Positions 39,597-40,806 of a DNA stretch of 40,806 bases are shown here, one piece after another. Every line of letters begins with the position of its first letter. The stretch's first letter is position 1. The notes below the pieces were generated by a model. It did no database searches. It was not told where the DNA came from and saw only the letters and a program-made list of their open reading frames with translations. The position numbers were made by a program, and so were the translations under genes. The DNA is from a virus. Location of the stretch: positions 1-40,806 of the IMG/VR virus record IMGVR_UViG_3300042731_011622; one strand, written 5' to 3'.

Positions 39597-39822
39597 CGCG
39601 GGCGGTTGTACGGGTGGCTCGGCGAGTGTCCCTCGGCGACATCCACGAACAGTTACACAAGTCCGTGTCCCATATTGGGTTACGTCGAAAAACAAAGTTT
39701 CGATTCCGCCCCAACCGTCTTGGTGTGACCAACGGGGCTTGCCACGAACCCCGCCTTTTCATGTAGAATGATTGTGCGAGTGCGCAAGGCGCTCCACTTG
39801 GGGACTAGGTCGGAGGTACACG
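39597..39822. other. Intergenic divergent region
   Basis: 226 bases between the leftward early operon and the rightward membrane gene. It is AT-richer than its surroundings and should contain the early-operon promoter. No confident leftward -35/-10 pair could be picked; a weak TATGGG/TTGTTT pair near 39665-39695 has poor spacing. Confidence 0.4.
39739..39769 (+). promoter_or_regulatory. Candidate sigma-70 promoter for the right-edge gene
   Basis: TTGCCA (39739-39744), a 19-base spacer and TAGAAT (39764-39769). It lies about 53 bases before the GTG start of the plus-strand membrane gene. The -35 box overlaps a GGGG/CCCC hairpin (39733-39753) followed by CCTTTTC, which could instead be a weak terminator. 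Confidence 0.35.
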
Positions 39823-40806
39823 GTGAAGTTTCAGGTCAACGGGGCAGACCGGGAGACCGGGGAAGCTGTCGAAATCGTCATCGATGCCGCGGACGAAGTC
39901 GCCGCGGAGGCTGTGGCCAACAGGCGGAACATGGTGGTGGCAACGGTCAATCGCATGCCGTCAGTGGTCCAGCCTTCTGTCCAGCGAAGCACTCCTGGGC
40001 ATGATCCACAGGTGCCAGCGCTCAACGTGCATCTTCCGAAGCGCACGTCCAGCTTTGGTATTGTGTCGCTGATATTCGGACTGTTGGCGTTTGTGGTTTG
40101 CTGGATTCCAATAATAGGCATCGTATCAATGCCGATTAGTGGCCTAGGGTTGCTGTTCGGATTGATCGGTCTCTTGATAGCCATCAAACGCCGGGCGGCT
40201 GCTGTAGGGTATCCGCTGGCCGGAGTGCTTGTCTCTGGTTTGGCCATTTGGATCGCATGGTCGGTAGCCGCCGCGCCGGTCCGCAAGAGCACATCAGCGA
40301 TCATCGAACGGGCCAAAGCCTCAACGACACCCAGCGCGTGGACGAAGGCCGGAGAAATCGTCGCAAGCGGAGATATGCGAATAGCGGTACTGTCGGCGAG
40401 AATAGGCGAGGTCGACCTGGTCGACACCATTCGCGCCCATTCGTCGCCCTGGAAATCGAGCGAGACCTACCTGCGGATCCTTGTCAACGTGACGAATGGG
40501 AGCCCGAACAAGAAGGCCGATTTTGCTACCTGGATGGGACGGGATTACTCCCTGTCCAGAGACTACGCCGTCATCCGAGACAAGCACGGCAATACATACA
40601 AGAGAATCAGCTTCGGTGTCAGCACTCGCGCAGAGAATGCTATAGAGCGAGAATCGCTGTACCCTGGAACGTCACTGCAGGATGTGCTGGTATTTGAGCG
40701 ACCAGTGGACGGTTTCGAATACTTACGGCTGGAGCTGCCTGCCGACAACTTCGGCGGAACCGGAATGATCCGCTTCGAAATTCCGGCAGACATGATTGAA
40801 CGCTGA
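39823..40806 (+). CDS. Membrane protein with two helices and beta-rich exported part
   Basis: 327 residues from GTG 39823, chosen because GGAGG lies six bases upstream; the stop is the last codon of the window. The N-terminal ~50 residues (VKFQVNGADRETGEAVEIVI, then DAADEVAAEAVANRRNMVV) form a small domain I associate with planctomycete membrane proteins. A linker leads to hydrophobic segments (~80-130: IVSLIFGLLAFVVCWIPIIG and GLGLLFGLIGLLIAI) and another at ~140-155, then an exported beta-rich domain (~185-327) resembling DUF4352-type telokin-like proteins (YLRILVNVTNGSPNKKA, GTSLQDVLVFERPVDGFEYL). AT-richer than its neighbours. Host gene or phage moron cannot be decided. Confidence 0.75.
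   Translation: MKFQVNGADRETGEAVEIVIDAADEVAAEAVANRRNMVVATVNRMPSVVQPSVQRSTPGHDPQVPALNVHLPKRTSSFGIVSLIFGLLAFVVCWIPIIGIVSMPISGLGLLFGLIGLLIAIKRRAAAVGYPLAGVLVSGLAIWIAWSVAAAPVRKSTSAIIERAKASTTPSAWTKAGEIVASGDMRIAVLSARIGEVDLVDTIRAHSSPWKSSETYLRILVNVTNGSPNKKADFATWMGRDYSLSRDYAVIRDKHGNTYKRISFGVSTRAENAIERESLYPGTSLQDVLVFERPVDGFEYLRLELPADNFGGTGMIRFEIPADMIER

Overview
The window looks like most of the genome of a tailed, siphovirus-type phage or prophage of a GC-rich bacterium. The host is probably a planctomycete. That is an inference from small proteins of types I associate with planctomycete prophages: two tandem DUF1580-like helix-turn-helix proteins, a Cys-rich tail protein, and a VKFQVNGADRETGE-type N-terminus in the rightmost gene. 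No database search was possible. I recognise no integrase, CI-type repressor or endolysin, so the element may be partial or may use unfamiliar versions of these. Most genes lie on the minus strand in tightly packed, often overlapping operons read from right to left. Genes on the plus strand are mostly AT-richer accessory genes.

Right arm, 39596 down to 22043 (minus): the early or replication operon. In order of transcription it holds a small protein, two DUF1580-like paralogues, a RecE-like PD-(D/E)XK exonuclease, a Sak4-like RecA-fold ATPase, a DUF669 protein, a RusA-like resolvase, a small protein, an SF2 DEAH helicase with zinc ribbons, and a primase (AEP type)-helicase fusion. A 546-base non-coding gap follows, with dispersed TTCACC/GGTGAA motifs and an AT-rich tract (candidate origin or control region). 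Then come a HerA-like ATPase with tandem winged helices, a Dam-family methyltransferase with DAPW instead of DPPY, small proteins, and a ParB-like/DNA methyltransferase. The last gene is split exactly after its DPPYG motif by a 2,448-nt group II intron (22772-25219) encoding an intact-looking reverse transcriptase with an HNH domain. Joining the exons gives a continuous 437-residue protein.

Middle, 20336-22111 (plus): three small proteins, one of them HARE-HTH-like, and a C-terminally membrane-anchored protein with its own promoter. Its 3' end overlaps that of the methyltransferase.

Left arm, 20101 down to 1 (minus): the packaging and structural operon. In order: a small terminase-like protein, an unknown protein, the large terminase, an NrdR-like zinc ribbon, a tRNA(CAU), a small connector-like protein, a lambda-family portal, a prohead protease-major capsid fusion with a likely internal start, a DUF2190 protein, connector and completion proteins, a LamG-like protein, tail tube candidates, two overlapping tail assembly chaperone frames, a lysis-like cluster of two lipoproteins and a holin-like protein, the tape measure, and distal tail proteins. 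A plus-strand HEPN-like gene (15579-16571) interrupts this arm, next to a bidirectional hairpin terminator and a 14-bp palindrome. It is the best candidate here for a defence or superinfection-exclusion gene. The right edge (39823-40806, plus) carries a two-helix membrane protein that could be host or phage.
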